Positions 1 to 7,423 of a stretch of 22,744 nt of DNA are shown here, in pieces. The stretch is from JAGDYD01 sp046536675. GTDB taxonomy: Archaea > Micrarchaeota > Micrarchaeia > Micrarchaeales > CABMGC01. The notes below the pieces were generated by a model. It had not been told where the DNA came from. It saw only the letters and a program-made list of their open reading frames with translations, and did no database searches. The position numbers and the translations under genes were made by a program. Location: NCBI GenBank assembly GCA_046536675.1, contig JAWDMK010000010.1, positions 1 to 22,744 on the forward strand, given 5' to 3'. The stretch's first letter is position 1. Each line of letters opens with the position of its first letter.

Positions 1-12
1 GTCTTCAGCCAT
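1..12 (-). CDS. Start of an unidentified gene downstream of ftsZ (partial)
   Basis: Only the start codon and three more codons (Met-Ala-Glu-Asp) are inside the window. The call rests on an ATG at 10-12 preceded on the minus strand by a GGTGA ribosome binding site (17-21), the same motif used by other genes here, and on its position 45 bp after the ftsZ stop on the same strand. In several archaea ftsZ is followed by secE or nusG/spt5, so one of these is possible, but four residues cannot identify a product. Confidence 0.45.
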
Positions 13-57
13 TTTTTCACCTTATATCCAAAAACATAAATAATAAAATAAATTAAG

Positions 58-1107
58 TTATATCATCTCAAGATCGCTGTAGCTCTCTTTCTTTTCTTCT
101 GTAGCCTTTCCGAGTATGCTTGCCCCTCTTACGCCTGTTACTATTGCTACAATCTCTATCTGGCCTTCATAGCCTGGTATTATTCTTGCACCCCACTTTA
201 CGTTAGCCTTTGGATCCATGCGTTCTGTTATAAGCTCTCCCGCCTTTATAGCATCTCCAAGTGTTAGGTCAGATGCACCAGATATGTGTATTAGTGCACC
301 TTTTGCATTCTCGAAGTCGACATCTAGCAGCTTGTTCTTTAATACCGCTTCAGCAGCGGCAGTTACCTTATCATTGCCCTTGCCTGTTCCTACAGAAATA
401 AATCCGACATCGCCGCTTCCCATTATGGCTCTGACATCAGCGAAGTCGATATTTATTAGGCTTGGCTGTGTAATGGTCCATACCAATCCGCCGATAGCCT
501 TTGCAAGTATATCATCAGCCATTGCAAATGCCTCTGGCATTGGCAGGTTTGGAACAAGCTTCACAAGCCTGTTGTTGTCAAGTATTATTACACTGTCTGC
601 ATACTTTCTCAATTCCTGTATGCCTTCTTCAGCCTTAAGCTTCCTTACCCTTTCAAGGTCGAAAGGATATGTAACCATTGCAACAACAATAGCTCCCTGC
701 TCTTTTGCTATTTGCGCAACAACAGGTATAGCTCCTGTTCCTGTGCCGCCACCCATTCCTGCGCACAAGAAAACTAGCTGTGCACCAGCTACAACATCTT
801 CTATTGCCTGCCTATCAACCTCAGCTGCCTTTGCACCAACTCGAGGATCGCCGCCAGCTCCAAGGCCTCTTGTTATGCTCCTTCCAATTAGTATCTTCTT
901 TATCCTATCGTCAATTATCTTGAAATGTTGTGCATCGGTATTAATTGCAACAAGGTCTGTGCCCTTAACACCTACCTTAAGTAGTCTGTTTACTGTATTG
1001 TTTCCTGCTCCACCTACACCGATTGTTACAATCTTTATCTGTGGGGTTGCTCCTAGATCCTGCTCACTACCACTCTTACCCAAAAATTCGTTTGCAAAGT
1101 CTACCAT
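58..1107 (-). CDS. ftsZ: Cell division GTPase FtsZ
   Basis: FtsZ is the tubulin-like GTPase that polymerises into the cytoplasmic division ring. The 349-residue protein shows the nucleotide-binding stretch GVGGAGNNTVNRL (30-42), the tubulin signature GGGTGTG (119-125), an Asn-Asn-Arg loop (178-180) and the T7 catalytic loop NIDFADVRAIM (219-229), whose Asp acts on the GTP of the adjacent subunit. Length is normal for an archaeal FtsZ core. The C-terminal linker is very short and charged and ends in SYSDLEMI, which could be the peptide that binds a membrane anchor such as SepF (inference). An AT-rich TATA-like box about 28 bp upstream of the ATG implies a leaderless or near-leaderless transcript. 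Which archaeal FtsZ paralogue (FtsZ1 or FtsZ2) it is cannot be settled without a tree. Confidence 0.97.
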   Translation of the reverse strand: MVDFANEFLGKSGSEQDLGATPQIKIVTIGVGGAGNNTVNRLLKVGVKGTDLVAINTDAQHFKIIDDRIKKILIGRSITRGLGAGGDPRVGAKAAEVDRQAIEDVVAGAQLVFLCAGMGGGTGTGAIPVVAQIAKEQGAIVVAMVTYPFDLERVRKLKAEEGIQELRKYADSVIILDNNRLVKLVPNLPMPEAFAMADDILAKAIGGLVWTITQPSLINIDFADVRAIMGSGDVGFISVGTGKGNDKVTAAAEAVLKNKLLDVDFENAKGALIHISGASDLTLGDAIKAGELITERMDPKANVKWGARIIPGYEGQIEIVAIVTGVRGASILGKATEEKKESYSDLEMI

Positions 1108-1131
1108 ACTGATCGCCTGATAATAGATATT

Positions 1132-1143
1132 TAATATAAATTT
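1132..1143 (-). promoter_or_regulatory. TATA box of ftsZ
   Basis: The minus-strand sequence TTTATATT lies inside the AT-rich run 1132-1143, centred near 1136, about 28 bp before the ftsZ ATG at 1107. Archaeal transcription usually starts 25-27 bp after the TATA centre, so the message would begin at or within a few bases of the start codon. Confidence 0.45.
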
Positions 1144-1202
1144 AAAAATCTTTTGTAGAAAAAATGAATAGTGGAAATACTTTTTTCAACCGCATTTGAA
1201 TC

Positions 1203-1258
1203 ATTTATTTAAGTAAAAAAGTTTTTATTAAAAGTCATTTAAATTTATTTAAGTAAAA
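1203..1258. repeat. Two 16-bp direct repeats 40 bp apart, second one in a palindrome
   Basis: ATTTATTTAAGTAAAA occurs at 1203-1218 and again, identically, at 1243-1258. The second copy continues into TTTTACTT (1261-1268), the reverse complement of its own AAGTAAAA (1251-1258), giving an 18-bp palindrome with a 2-bp centre. The unit lies between the ligase stop and the ftsZ promoter. It could be a ligase terminator hairpin or a regulator binding site for ftsZ. The AT-rich background lowers its significance. Confidence 0.5.
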
Positions 1259-1276
1259 TTTTTTACTTCGCTTTTA

Positions 1277-3043
1277 TTATGGCTGTTCCTCAAGCTTTTT
1301 CTTTTTCTGCATCTTGAACATCTCTATTATCTCTTTTGTTGTTGTTGCATCTTCTGGACTTTTATCGCTCCTTATTGTTCCAACAATCCTAGGGAACCTC
1401 AAAGCATAACCAGACTCTTCACCTTCCCTACCACAAGTATGCGTTGGCGATCTTGTTATCTCGTCTGCCTTAACTGTAACAACATACCTTGGCTCTACCC
1501 AGAAATCTGGCTCTATATCAGAGATTACTCTTGCTGGCTTTGATTTTACTTTTATCTTGTCAAGTATCTCCTTGAATTCCTTCATCTGCTCTTCAGTAAA
1601 GCCCGTACCTATCTTGGTTATGGTTTCAAAAACATCTTTCTTATCGTTATATACGCCACATAGCAAACCGCCAAACTTAAACTCGGCCCTTACACCTTTT
1701 CCTAAATAATAGCCCAAGATTACAAGATCAACGGTATCGGATAGCTCTCCCCTGTAGCTCCTTTTCATCTTTATCCAGCTAAACTTCCTAGCACCCGCTA
1801 TATACTTTGAGTTTAGCTCCTTAGCGACTATGCCTTCTAAACCTTTCTCTATCGCTTCTTCAAAGTATTTCTCAAGCTCCTTTGGTGAGGTAGCAATAAT
1901 TCTATCAGCAAGGAGTATTGTGCCTTTATTCTTTACAACCTTTTCAAGCGCTGAGCGCCTCTCATGATAAGGCTTATCCAAATAGCCTTCCCCATTAAGA
2001 TACATTATGTCAAATGCAAATAGATGAAGAGGCAATTCCTGGCTCATCTCTTCTACACCATGCTTCCTCTTCCTTTGTATCGTTTCTTGGAATGGATGGA
2101 ATTCGCCAGTAACCTCATTATATGCTATTGCCTCGCCCTCTATTATAGCACTCTCAGCATTAAGCTCCTCAAGCGCCGCCTTGGCTATTTCTGGAAACAT
2201 AGGCGTTAGCCTCTCAAGCCTCCTAGAAAAGATCTCAACCCTTTTGCTCTTCTTGTCAACATGCACCTGAGCCCTCAAGCCATCGTACTTGCTTTCAACA
2301 GCGCACTTGCCATGCATCTTTTCAAGTATCTCTTCTGCAGTCGGCAGCCTTTCTGCAAGAGCAGGCCTTATCGGGCTAAAAAGCTGGACCTTAAAGTTTT
2401 CTATTCCTTTTACACCTTCCTTTGCAAAAACATCAGCAACCTTGCCAAGATCGCTGCATATATTATAAGCATTCTCAAGTTGTTCCTTGAATGCTCTTTC
2501 GCCTGTAACAAGCTTTGAAAGAGCCTCTAGTATTGTTGCATCACCCACGCCAAGCCTCAGCGTGCCTAGGGCAAAACGGACTATATACCTTGCTTCTAGC
2601 GGCGATGAGGCTGCAAGAAGCTCTGCAAGCATCTTTATCTTAGCTTCTTGACTGCCTTCTCCACTTGTTGTTGCTATCTTATACATCGTATCAAAAACTT
2701 CGTTAACCTCAAATTTCCTTGACGCAAGCTTCTTTAACTTTGTTTTTGATATAAGGTATTCTGCCGTCTCTCCTAGGTCGCCACGCTTCTTGAAATCCTG
2801 CTCAACTTCTTCTTTTGTAAAGCCAGTTGCTGTTGCAATAGCAGTTTCTACCAGCTTCTCGGCCATACCTATTTCTATACCTTCAAAAGGCGGACTTAAA
2901 ATGCCCTGGGTCATATAAACTAGCTTTTTTAGCTCCTCTTTCTTTGCTTTTTTAAATAGCTCTGTAAGTATATCTATCATTTGAAGCCTTGAGGATACGG
3001 ATTCAAGTTTTTCATAATATTTAGCAACATCCTCGAACAGCAT
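1277..3043 (-). CDS. lig: ATP-dependent DNA ligase
   Basis: This enzyme seals nicks in duplex DNA during replication and repair through an enzyme-adenylate intermediate. At 588 residues it is the usual length of the archaeal replicative ligase (LigI-like). Order of parts: an N-terminal helical DNA-binding domain (about 1-215); an adenylation domain with motif I KYDGLR (K252 is the nucleotidyl lysine), motif IIIa FAFDIMYLNGEGYL and motif IV EGIVAK; then an OB-fold domain beginning near SWIKMK. The C-terminus ends in a Lys-rich tail (KMQKKKKLEEQP). No PIP-box is obvious by eye. The ATG at 3043 is chosen because an upstream ATG meets a stop at once and a TATA box lies about 33 bp ahead. The gene stands alone, divergent from the DUF1059 gene. 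Confidence 0.97.
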   Translation of the reverse strand: MLFEDVAKYYEKLESVSSRLQMIDILTELFKKAKKEELKKLVYMTQGILSPPFEGIEIGMAEKLVETAIATATGFTKEEVEQDFKKRGDLGETAEYLISKTKLKKLASRKFEVNEVFDTMYKIATTSGEGSQEAKIKMLAELLAASSPLEARYIVRFALGTLRLGVGDATILEALSKLVTGERAFKEQLENAYNICSDLGKVADVFAKEGVKGIENFKVQLFSPIRPALAERLPTAEEILEKMHGKCAVESKYDGLRAQVHVDKKSKRVEIFSRRLERLTPMFPEIAKAALEELNAESAIIEGEAIAYNEVTGEFHPFQETIQRKRKHGVEEMSQELPLHLFAFDIMYLNGEGYLDKPYHERRSALEKVVKNKGTILLADRIIATSPKELEKYFEEAIEKGLEGIVAKELNSKYIAGARKFSWIKMKRSYRGELSDTVDLVILGYYLGKGVRAEFKFGGLLCGVYNDKKDVFETITKIGTGFTEEQMKEFKEILDKIKVKSKPARVISDIEPDFWVEPRYVVTVKADEITRSPTHTCGREGEESGYALRFPRIVGTIRSDKSPEDATTTKEIIEMFKMQKKKKLEEQP

Positions 3044-3069
3044 GCTACCACATTAATATAGCGAAGAAA

Positions 3070-3081
3070 GAATATTTATAG
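3070..3081 (-). promoter_or_regulatory. TATA box of the DNA ligase gene
   Basis: The minus-strand sequence CTATAAATATTC is centred about 33 bp before the ligase ATG. A start site 26 bp downstream would leave a leader of only about 6 nt. Confidence 0.45.
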
Positions 3082-3082
3082 T

Positions 3083-3103
3083 CTTTTCCAAAAATAGGAA
3101 AGG
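3083..3103. repeat. Imperfect inverted repeat in the ligase/DUF1059 divergent region
   Basis: CTTTTCC (3083-3089) and GGAAAGG (3097-3103) can pair over 7 bp with one G-T wobble around a 7-base loop. It lies directly upstream of the ligase TATA box. A separate perfect 10-bp palindrome, TCCAATTGGA, is at 3151-3160, between a TATA-like stretch near 3137 and the DUF1059 start. Either could be an operator; nothing here identifies a regulator. Confidence 0.3.
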
Positions 3104-3173
3104 CTTAAAACCTTGCCAAAATTTAGATTGATTTTTTATATTTTAGCCAATCCAATTGGAAAATGGTGGTTTT

Positions 3174-3347
3174 ATGAAAAGCTTTGCGTGCAGGGACATA
3201 GGAATGGATTGTGACTTTGTAGCAAAAGCAAGAACCGAAGAGCAGCTTTTGAAGAAAATAGCTGAACATGCTAAGAAAGCACACAATATGCAAACAATCG
3301 ACGATGCAACAATGGCAAAGATAAAAGCTGCGATAAAGGAGGTATAA
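3174..3347 (+). CDS. DUF1059 family miniprotein
   Basis: This 57-residue cytoplasmic protein matches the pattern of the small DUF1059 family, whose function is not known. The family hallmarks are visible: an N-terminal CRDIGMDCDF block with two cysteines (C6 and C13), and a following helix with HAKKAH and its two histidines. The Cys and His residues suggest metal or redox chemistry, but that is inference. The ATG at 3174 is preferred over an in-frame TTG at 3156 because the protein then begins exactly where the family does and GGTGG sits at 3165-3169 as a ribosome binding site. It is a single-gene unit: a TATA-like TTTTTATATTTT is near 3137, and a long T-rich terminator region follows the stop. 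Confidence 0.85.
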   Translation: MKSFACRDIGMDCDFVAKARTEEQLLKKIAEHAKKAHNMQTIDDATMAKIKAAIKEV

Positions 3348-3360
3348 CTGATGCTTAGAC

Positions 3361-3400
3361 CTTTGTTTTCTTTGCCTTTTTTCTTTTTCTTTTTTTTAAA
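3361..3400 (+). terminator. T-rich terminator region after the DUF1059 gene
   Basis: Within 3363-3397 there are several T runs, including TTTTTT, TTTTT and TTTTTTTTT, separated by single C or G-C bases, beginning about 15 bp after the stop codon. Oligo-T tracts without a hairpin are the normal archaeal termination signal. The last part, TTTTTAAATTT, may also serve as the TATA region of the next gene. Confidence 0.55.
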
Positions 3401-3439
3401 TTTGCCGAATTTTTTATTTGTTGAGGTATAAATATTATT

Positions 3440-4075
3440 ATGGAGCTTGAGGGGCTAGAGATAAAAGAAGAGGCGCTTGTTTACAAGCCTGCAGAGGATT
3501 CGCTCCTTGCGATAAAAGCAATAAAGGCATTGAAGAACCTTAGTGAGCCAAAGATTCTTGACATTGGCACAGGAAGCGGAATACTCGGCTTATATGCTGC
3601 TATGCATTTTCATGCAAAAAAGCTTGTTATGAGCGACATAAGCAAGAGGGCTTGCAGGCTTGCTGAAAGAAACTATATGCTGAACAAGGACAAGCTTAGC
3701 GGCACAAATGTTACTATATTAAAAAGCGACCTTTTTGAGAATATAAAGGGCAGATATGACCTTATAATATTCAACGCACCTTATTTAAAGGGAAGCACAG
3801 CTGCACATCTTCCAATAATTGAAAGGGCTTGGAATGGTGGACCAACTGGCATAGAAGTATCTTTAAGATTTCTCAATGAAGCATTCCCTCATCTAAAGAA
3901 AAACGGTGCTATCATACTTTTGGCGAGCTCACTTAGCGATATTGATACGCTGAGGAAAAAGATAGATGAGCTTGGCTATAGAATAAAGAGTGAGCTAAAA
4001 GAACATTACTTCTTTGAAGATATTATTGCCATAACCATACTAAAGAATAAAAAGATAAACATGCAAGATGAATAG
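3440..4075 (+). CDS. HemK/PrmC/Mtq2-type SAM-dependent methyltransferase
   Basis: Probable glutamine N5-methyltransferase acting on the release factor aRF1, as the archaeal/eukaryal Mtq2 (HEMK2) family does. The 211-residue protein begins with the family motif VYKPAEDSLL (14-23), has the SAM-binding motif DIGTGSGILG (41-50), and has NAPY (112-115) where the family carries the (N/D)PPY substrate-binding motif. Ala in place of the first Pro is a variation; the Asn and Tyr that hold the substrate amide are kept. No N-terminal PrmC helical domain is present, as expected for Mtq2. The ATG is the only start that keeps the VYKPAED motif. A pcm-like gene follows after 2 bp, so the two methyltransferases are probably co-transcribed. 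Another small-molecule or protein substrate cannot be excluded. Confidence 0.8.
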   Translation: MELEGLEIKEEALVYKPAEDSLLAIKAIKALKNLSEPKILDIGTGSGILGLYAAMHFHAKKLVMSDISKRACRLAERNYMLNKDKLSGTNVTILKSDLFENIKGRYDLIIFNAPYLKGSTAAHLPIIERAWNGGPTGIEVSLRFLNEAFPHLKKNGAIILLASSLSDIDTLRKKIDELGYRIKSELKEHYFFEDIIAITILKNKKINMQDE

Positions 4076-4077
4076 GT

Positions 4078-4743
4078 ATGGAGCCAGACTTATTTGAAGA
4101 GAAAAGGAAAATGTTAATTAATTATCTTATTTCTGAAGGCGTACTTAAAACTGAAAAGGTAATAAATGCTTTCGAGAGTGTGCCTAGGCATTTGTTTGTA
4201 ACAGATGAGCACTTAGATGAGGCATATGTTGATGCACCAATTCCTATCATAGAAGGCACCACAATATCGCAGCCATCAGTGGTAGCAGAGATGCTAGAGG
4301 AGCTTGAGCTAGAAGATGGGAACAAAGTTCTAGAGGTTGGTACGGGAAGCGGCTGGGTAACAGGATTATTAAGCTATTGCGTAGGTGAAAAAGGCCTTAT
4401 TATATCACTAGATGGCAACATGTTTGTTGTTGAATTTGCAAAGAGAAACCTCGATAAGATAAGGGTGAAAAACGTTGAAGTTATAATAGCAGATGGTACT
4501 TCAGGCTATGAAAGGAGGGCACCATATGATAGGATTATATATAGTGTTGCTATGCCTGAGTTTCCAAAAATTGTGCTAGACCAATTAAAGATAAATGGGA
4601 TTGCTATTGCTCCAATAGGTTCAAAGGATGTGCAGCAACTTGTAAAGATAACAAGAGAAAGCGAGAAAAAGTATAAAACTGAGGAGCTTGGCGAAGTTGT
4701 TTTTGCACCCGCATATGGCAAATTTGGCTTCCATGATGTATAG
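4078..4743 (+). CDS. pcm: Protein-L-isoaspartate O-methyltransferase
   Basis: PIMT methylates isoaspartyl residues formed by ageing of Asn and Asp and so starts protein repair, using SAM in the cytoplasm. The 221-residue sequence has the family order: VPRHLFV near 35-41, the substrate-binding stretch TTISQPSVVAEML (61-73), the SAM motif I LEVGTGSGW (85-93), the acidic strand-2 segment LDGN, and the post-II segment APYDRIIYSVAMPEFP. Length is normal. TTISQP agrees with the G(Q/T)TIS(Q/A)P signature. It begins 2 bp after the HemK-like gene. Pairing of a release-factor-type methyltransferase with a repair methyltransferase suggests a protein quality operon, although the two need only share expression. 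Confidence 0.9.
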   Translation: MEPDLFEEKRKMLINYLISEGVLKTEKVINAFESVPRHLFVTDEHLDEAYVDAPIPIIEGTTISQPSVVAEMLEELELEDGNKVLEVGTGSGWVTGLLSYCVGEKGLIISLDGNMFVVEFAKRNLDKIRVKNVEVIIADGTSGYERRAPYDRIIYSVAMPEFPKIVLDQLKINGIAIAPIGSKDVQQLVKITRESEKKYKTEELGEVVFAPAYGKFGFHDV

Positions 4744-4777
4744 TTAGACTTATCTTTTTATTTGGCTAAATAATTTT

Positions 4778-5818
4778 GTGCACAGGCTAACATATTTACC
4801 ATTGCATAATGGCAAGGCGCCTAGATGGCTATTCTCTAGAATGGTTAGGCTAGGCGAAAGGATAAGTTATGCAATAATAGATGAGTATGGTGCTGATGAG
4901 CTCCTCTCAAGGCTTACTGATACTAACTGGTTCCAGGCGTTAGCGTGTGCTCTTGGCTATGATTGGCACAGCAGCGGTACAACAACAGTGACTATGGCGG
5001 CACTGAAGGAAGCACTAAAAGAAAGCAGAGATATAGCTATAGCTGGAGGCAAAGGAAAAGCTGGCACAAATACGCCAAATGAGATACCAGAACTTGCGGA
5101 TAGGCTTTCGATAAATTGTGAGGAAAAATTTATAGAATATAGTAGGCTTTCAGCAAAGGTTGATGGGAGTATGACCTATGACAACATAGCAATTTATCAC
5201 CACTCATTCATCTTCACAAAAAACAAAAAGTGGGGTGTTGTGCAACAGGCTATGGAGAATAAAGGCGATATGGCTATCAGGTTCCAATGGAATTCAGAAC
5301 TGGTTAACGAAGAGGATTTTGCAAATGAACCCCATTCAGGCATAGAGGCAAATAAAAAGGTAGAGAGCCTTGACCTAACATTTTACAAGAATGACTGGGC
5401 AAGAAAGGGCCTTGTTGATGCACTGCATGAGCTGGAAGAAAGTAATGTAATACGCTACCCAGAGAGGCACACGCTAAGGCTCAAGCTAGATGTTGGTGAG
5501 CGCGGCATAGAGGCACTAAGAAGAGCGAGCGAGATAAATCCAAAAAACTATAAAGAGCTCCTTCTTGTAAACGGGCTTGGAAGGAAGACAATAAAATCTC
5601 TTGCAATAACGGCAAGCCTTATCTACAATAAAGAGCTGGCAACAAGGGATCCTGCAATGTATGCATACAACGTTGGTGGCAAGGATGGCACTCCATACAA
5701 GATAAGCAAAGCGCATTATGATTCTATAATAGAGGGTATGGACTTCGTCTTAGACAAAGCAAACCTGCAATATGATGAAAAGAAGGAAGCACTAAAAAGG
5801 CTAAGCTCACTTATATAA
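4778..5818 (+). CDS. DUF763 domain protein
   Basis: Recognised as DUF763 by its N-terminal YLPLHNGKAPRWLFSRM (residues 6-22) and the following GDEL-like helix. The family is found in archaea and some bacteria, and its function is not established. The 346-residue protein has no signal peptide or membrane segment. Visible features are an invariant-looking YDWHSSGTTT (61-70) with a possible catalytic His, a region AIYHHSFIF, and near residue 265 a helix-hairpin-helix-like LLLVNGLGRKTIKSLA, which hints at nucleic acid binding (inference). Translation appears to start with GTG, since the conserved N-terminus begins within five residues of it and no ATG lies upstream in frame. It follows pcm by 34 bp and may belong to the same transcription unit. 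Confidence 0.8.
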   Translation: MHRLTYLPLHNGKAPRWLFSRMVRLGERISYAIIDEYGADELLSRLTDTNWFQALACALGYDWHSSGTTTVTMAALKEALKESRDIAIAGGKGKAGTNTPNEIPELADRLSINCEEKFIEYSRLSAKVDGSMTYDNIAIYHHSFIFTKNKKWGVVQQAMENKGDMAIRFQWNSELVNEEDFANEPHSGIEANKKVESLDLTFYKNDWARKGLVDALHELEESNVIRYPERHTLRLKLDVGERGIEALRRASEINPKNYKELLLVNGLGRKTIKSLAITASLIYNKELATRDPAMYAYNVGGKDGTPYKISKAHYDSIIEGMDFVLDKANLQYDEKKEALKRLSSLI

Positions 5819-5820
5819 TT
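5811..5820 (+). promoter_or_regulatory. TATA box of the glycosyltransferase gene
   Basis: TTATATAATT overlaps the stop codon of the DUF763 gene and lies about 36 bp before the ATG at 5852. This places a start site near 5842 and supports choosing the ATG at 5852 over the in-frame TTG at 5831. Confidence 0.45.
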
Positions 5821-5851
5821 AAAAGTTTGCTTGAAAAATAATAATGATTGC

Positions 5852-6772
5852 ATGCAGAAGCCTAAGGTAAGTGTTGTAATACCAACAATAGAAGAGGAAG
5901 GAGTATTTGAAATTATAGACAAGCTTAGGAGCAGGTTAAAGGATGTAGAGATAATAATTGTAGATAAAAGCAGCGAGGAATACGAGAAAAGGCTTCTTGC
6001 AAAGAAGGTAAAGGTGATAAGACAGAAAGACAGAGGGGTTGAAAAAGCGGTTATGCTCGGCCTAAAGCATGCAAACGGTTCTATCTTGGCAAGTATTGAT
6101 GGTGATGGAACACATGATGTTAATGGAATATTCGAAGGAATTAAGCTTATTGAAGAAGGTAAAGCAGATCTTGTACTCGGCAACAGAATGGATAACATAC
6201 AGGAAGGGGCGATGAGCCCATATATTAAATTTGGAAATAGATTAATATCTATGATATTCAGTAAACTTTACAAGACAAATGTACATGATTTTCTTGTAGG
6301 GCTCTTTGTAATGAGAAGGGAAGCATATGAGGCGGTAAAGCATATAGAACCATACAGGGCTGGCCAAGCAGGAGTATTTGCAATAGAGCTTGCAAAGAGA
6401 GGTTATAAAATAGCTGAGGTTCCAATTAATTATTATCCAAGAAAGAGTGGTGAATCTAAGCTTACCAAATCAAAGTTTTTTTATGGTGTTAATGTGGTTG
6501 GTCAAATGATAAGATTTGTAAGGGACTACAGCCCGCTTCTTGTATTCGGTGGCATAGGGCTAGTATTCGTAATAGCAGGCTTGGCTCTCGGCTTATATGT
6601 ATTATATAGCTTCTTTACAACAGGAGAATTTACCCTTATAGGAAGGTCACTTATAGCATTTATGCTCTTTATAACAGGTATTCTCTCAATAATAGCAGGT
6701 TTTATAATAGACCTTCTTATAGGCATAGAAAAGCAATTAGAAAGAATAGAAAAAGGAAAAAGAGAAAAGTAA
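5852..6772 (+). CDS. Family-2 glycosyltransferase, dolichyl-phosphate mannosyltransferase type
   Basis: Probably transfers a sugar (mannose or glucose) from a nucleotide sugar to dolichyl phosphate on the inner face of the membrane, supplying lipid-linked sugar for N-glycosylation or other surface glycans. With the ATG at 5852 it has 306 residues. The N-terminal GT-A domain opens with KVSVVIPTIEEE (5-16) and carries the metal/donor motif SIDGDGTHD (81-89), followed by RAGQAGVFAIELAKRGYKIAEVPINYYPRKSGESKL, here split by family into acceptor and base regions. Two membrane helices (about 229-254 and 262-292) and a Lys/Glu-rich cytoplasmic tail follow, as in DPM1-like GT2 enzymes of prokaryotes. 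The strongly sequon-rich exported proteins in this window would be plausible end users of such sugars (inference). The sugar specificity cannot be read from sequence. Confidence 0.88.
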   Translation: MQKPKVSVVIPTIEEEGVFEIIDKLRSRLKDVEIIIVDKSSEEYEKRLLAKKVKVIRQKDRGVEKAVMLGLKHANGSILASIDGDGTHDVNGIFEGIKLIEEGKADLVLGNRMDNIQEGAMSPYIKFGNRLISMIFSKLYKTNVHDFLVGLFVMRREAYEAVKHIEPYRAGQAGVFAIELAKRGYKIAEVPINYYPRKSGESKLTKSKFFYGVNVVGQMIRFVRDYSPLLVFGGIGLVFVIAGLALGLYVLYSFFTTGEFTLIGRSLIAFMLFITGILSIIAGFIIDLLIGIEKQLERIEKGKREK

Positions 6773-6796
6773 AAGAAGAATAAAAAATGAAGACGA

Positions 6797-7378
6797 TCAG
6801 AGCTTGCCTATGTCTTTTGTTGTGTCTACCACTAGCATAGGCTTCCCAGGCTCCCAGTTTGCTGGTATTGCACTCATCTTGCCCTCTTGCTTTGGAGCAT
6901 CGTGTATGCTCTTCAGACCAAGGAATGCGTTGTATATATGTTTAACGTCTTTGCCTAATGCATCGTTAAATACAGCATAGTACTGCAGATTTCCCTCTGG
7001 ATCTATTATCACTATGCCCCTCCTTGCTGAAGCACCATTGCTGCTTAGAAATCCATATGCTGAACTTATTGCTTTGCTTGCATCTTCTACAAGCGGTATG
7101 TTTGTTTTGCTAACCCTAGGCGAGGTTTGGTGCCAGACTCTATGAGCGAATATACTATCTGTGCTCACAGCAAGAACAACCGCACCGTTCTTTTCAAACT
7201 GTTCCTGCATAGCACCAAATGCTTCTATATCTGTTGCACAAACAAAAGTAAAGTCCCCAGGATGGAAGGTTATTATATTCCACTTGCCTGCTACTGGTAT
7301 ATTGAGCTTTTCTATTTTGTCTTCTCTTGGAAAATAAGTCCTTGCGCTAAATTCAGGTACTCTTGCTCCTATTTCCAT
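6797..7378 (-). CDS. AhpC-type peroxiredoxin with a single cysteine
   Basis: A thiol peroxidase that reduces H2O2 and organic peroxides. The 193-residue protein has the AhpC/Prx1-like fold markers: FHPGDFTFVCATDIEAF with the peroxidatic C47 in the slot usually written FVCPTE, the catalytic Arg segment near ASARRGIVIIDPEG, and the C-terminal IPANWEPGKPM. In classical two-cysteine enzymes the C-terminal motif reads VCPANW; here Cys is replaced (SAIPANW), and C47 is the only cysteine in the protein. It should therefore work by a one-cysteine mechanism with an external thiol reductant. Pro to Ala in PT(E) and Glu to Asp are further small departures. A GGTGAT ribosome binding site (7382-7387) precedes the ATG. 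It is divergent from an Lrp-type regulator, so regulation from the shared 102-bp region is likely. Confidence 0.93.
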   Translation of the reverse strand: MEIGARVPEFSARTYFPREDKIEKLNIPVAGKWNIITFHPGDFTFVCATDIEAFGAMQEQFEKNGAVVLAVSTDSIFAHRVWHQTSPRVSKTNIPLVEDASKAISSAYGFLSSNGASARRGIVIIDPEGNLQYYAVFNDALGKDVKHIYNAFLGLKSIHDAPKQEGKMSAIPANWEPGKPMLVVDTTKDIGKL

Positions 7379-7423
7379 TGTATCACCATTTTATTATTTA
7401 TAATATATGCTTAAATATTTTTC

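Noticed and set aside
218..1120. 300-residue open frame on the plus strand opposite ftsZ
   Set aside because: It is low-complexity (Ser, Pro, Thr, Ile rich), has no family motifs and is fully antisense to an unmistakable ftsZ; it is a shadow of that gene's codon usage.
3426..3433. TATAAATA just before the HemK-like gene
   Set aside because: It is only about 10 bp from the ATG, so it would place the start of transcription inside the gene; later starts would remove the conserved VYKPAED motif. A TATA further upstream near 3397-3405 fits better.
5716..6198. 160-residue minus-strand frame opposite the glycosyltransferase
   Set aside because: Ser/Leu-rich translation without motifs, antisense to the conserved GT2 domain and with no promoter or ribosome binding site.
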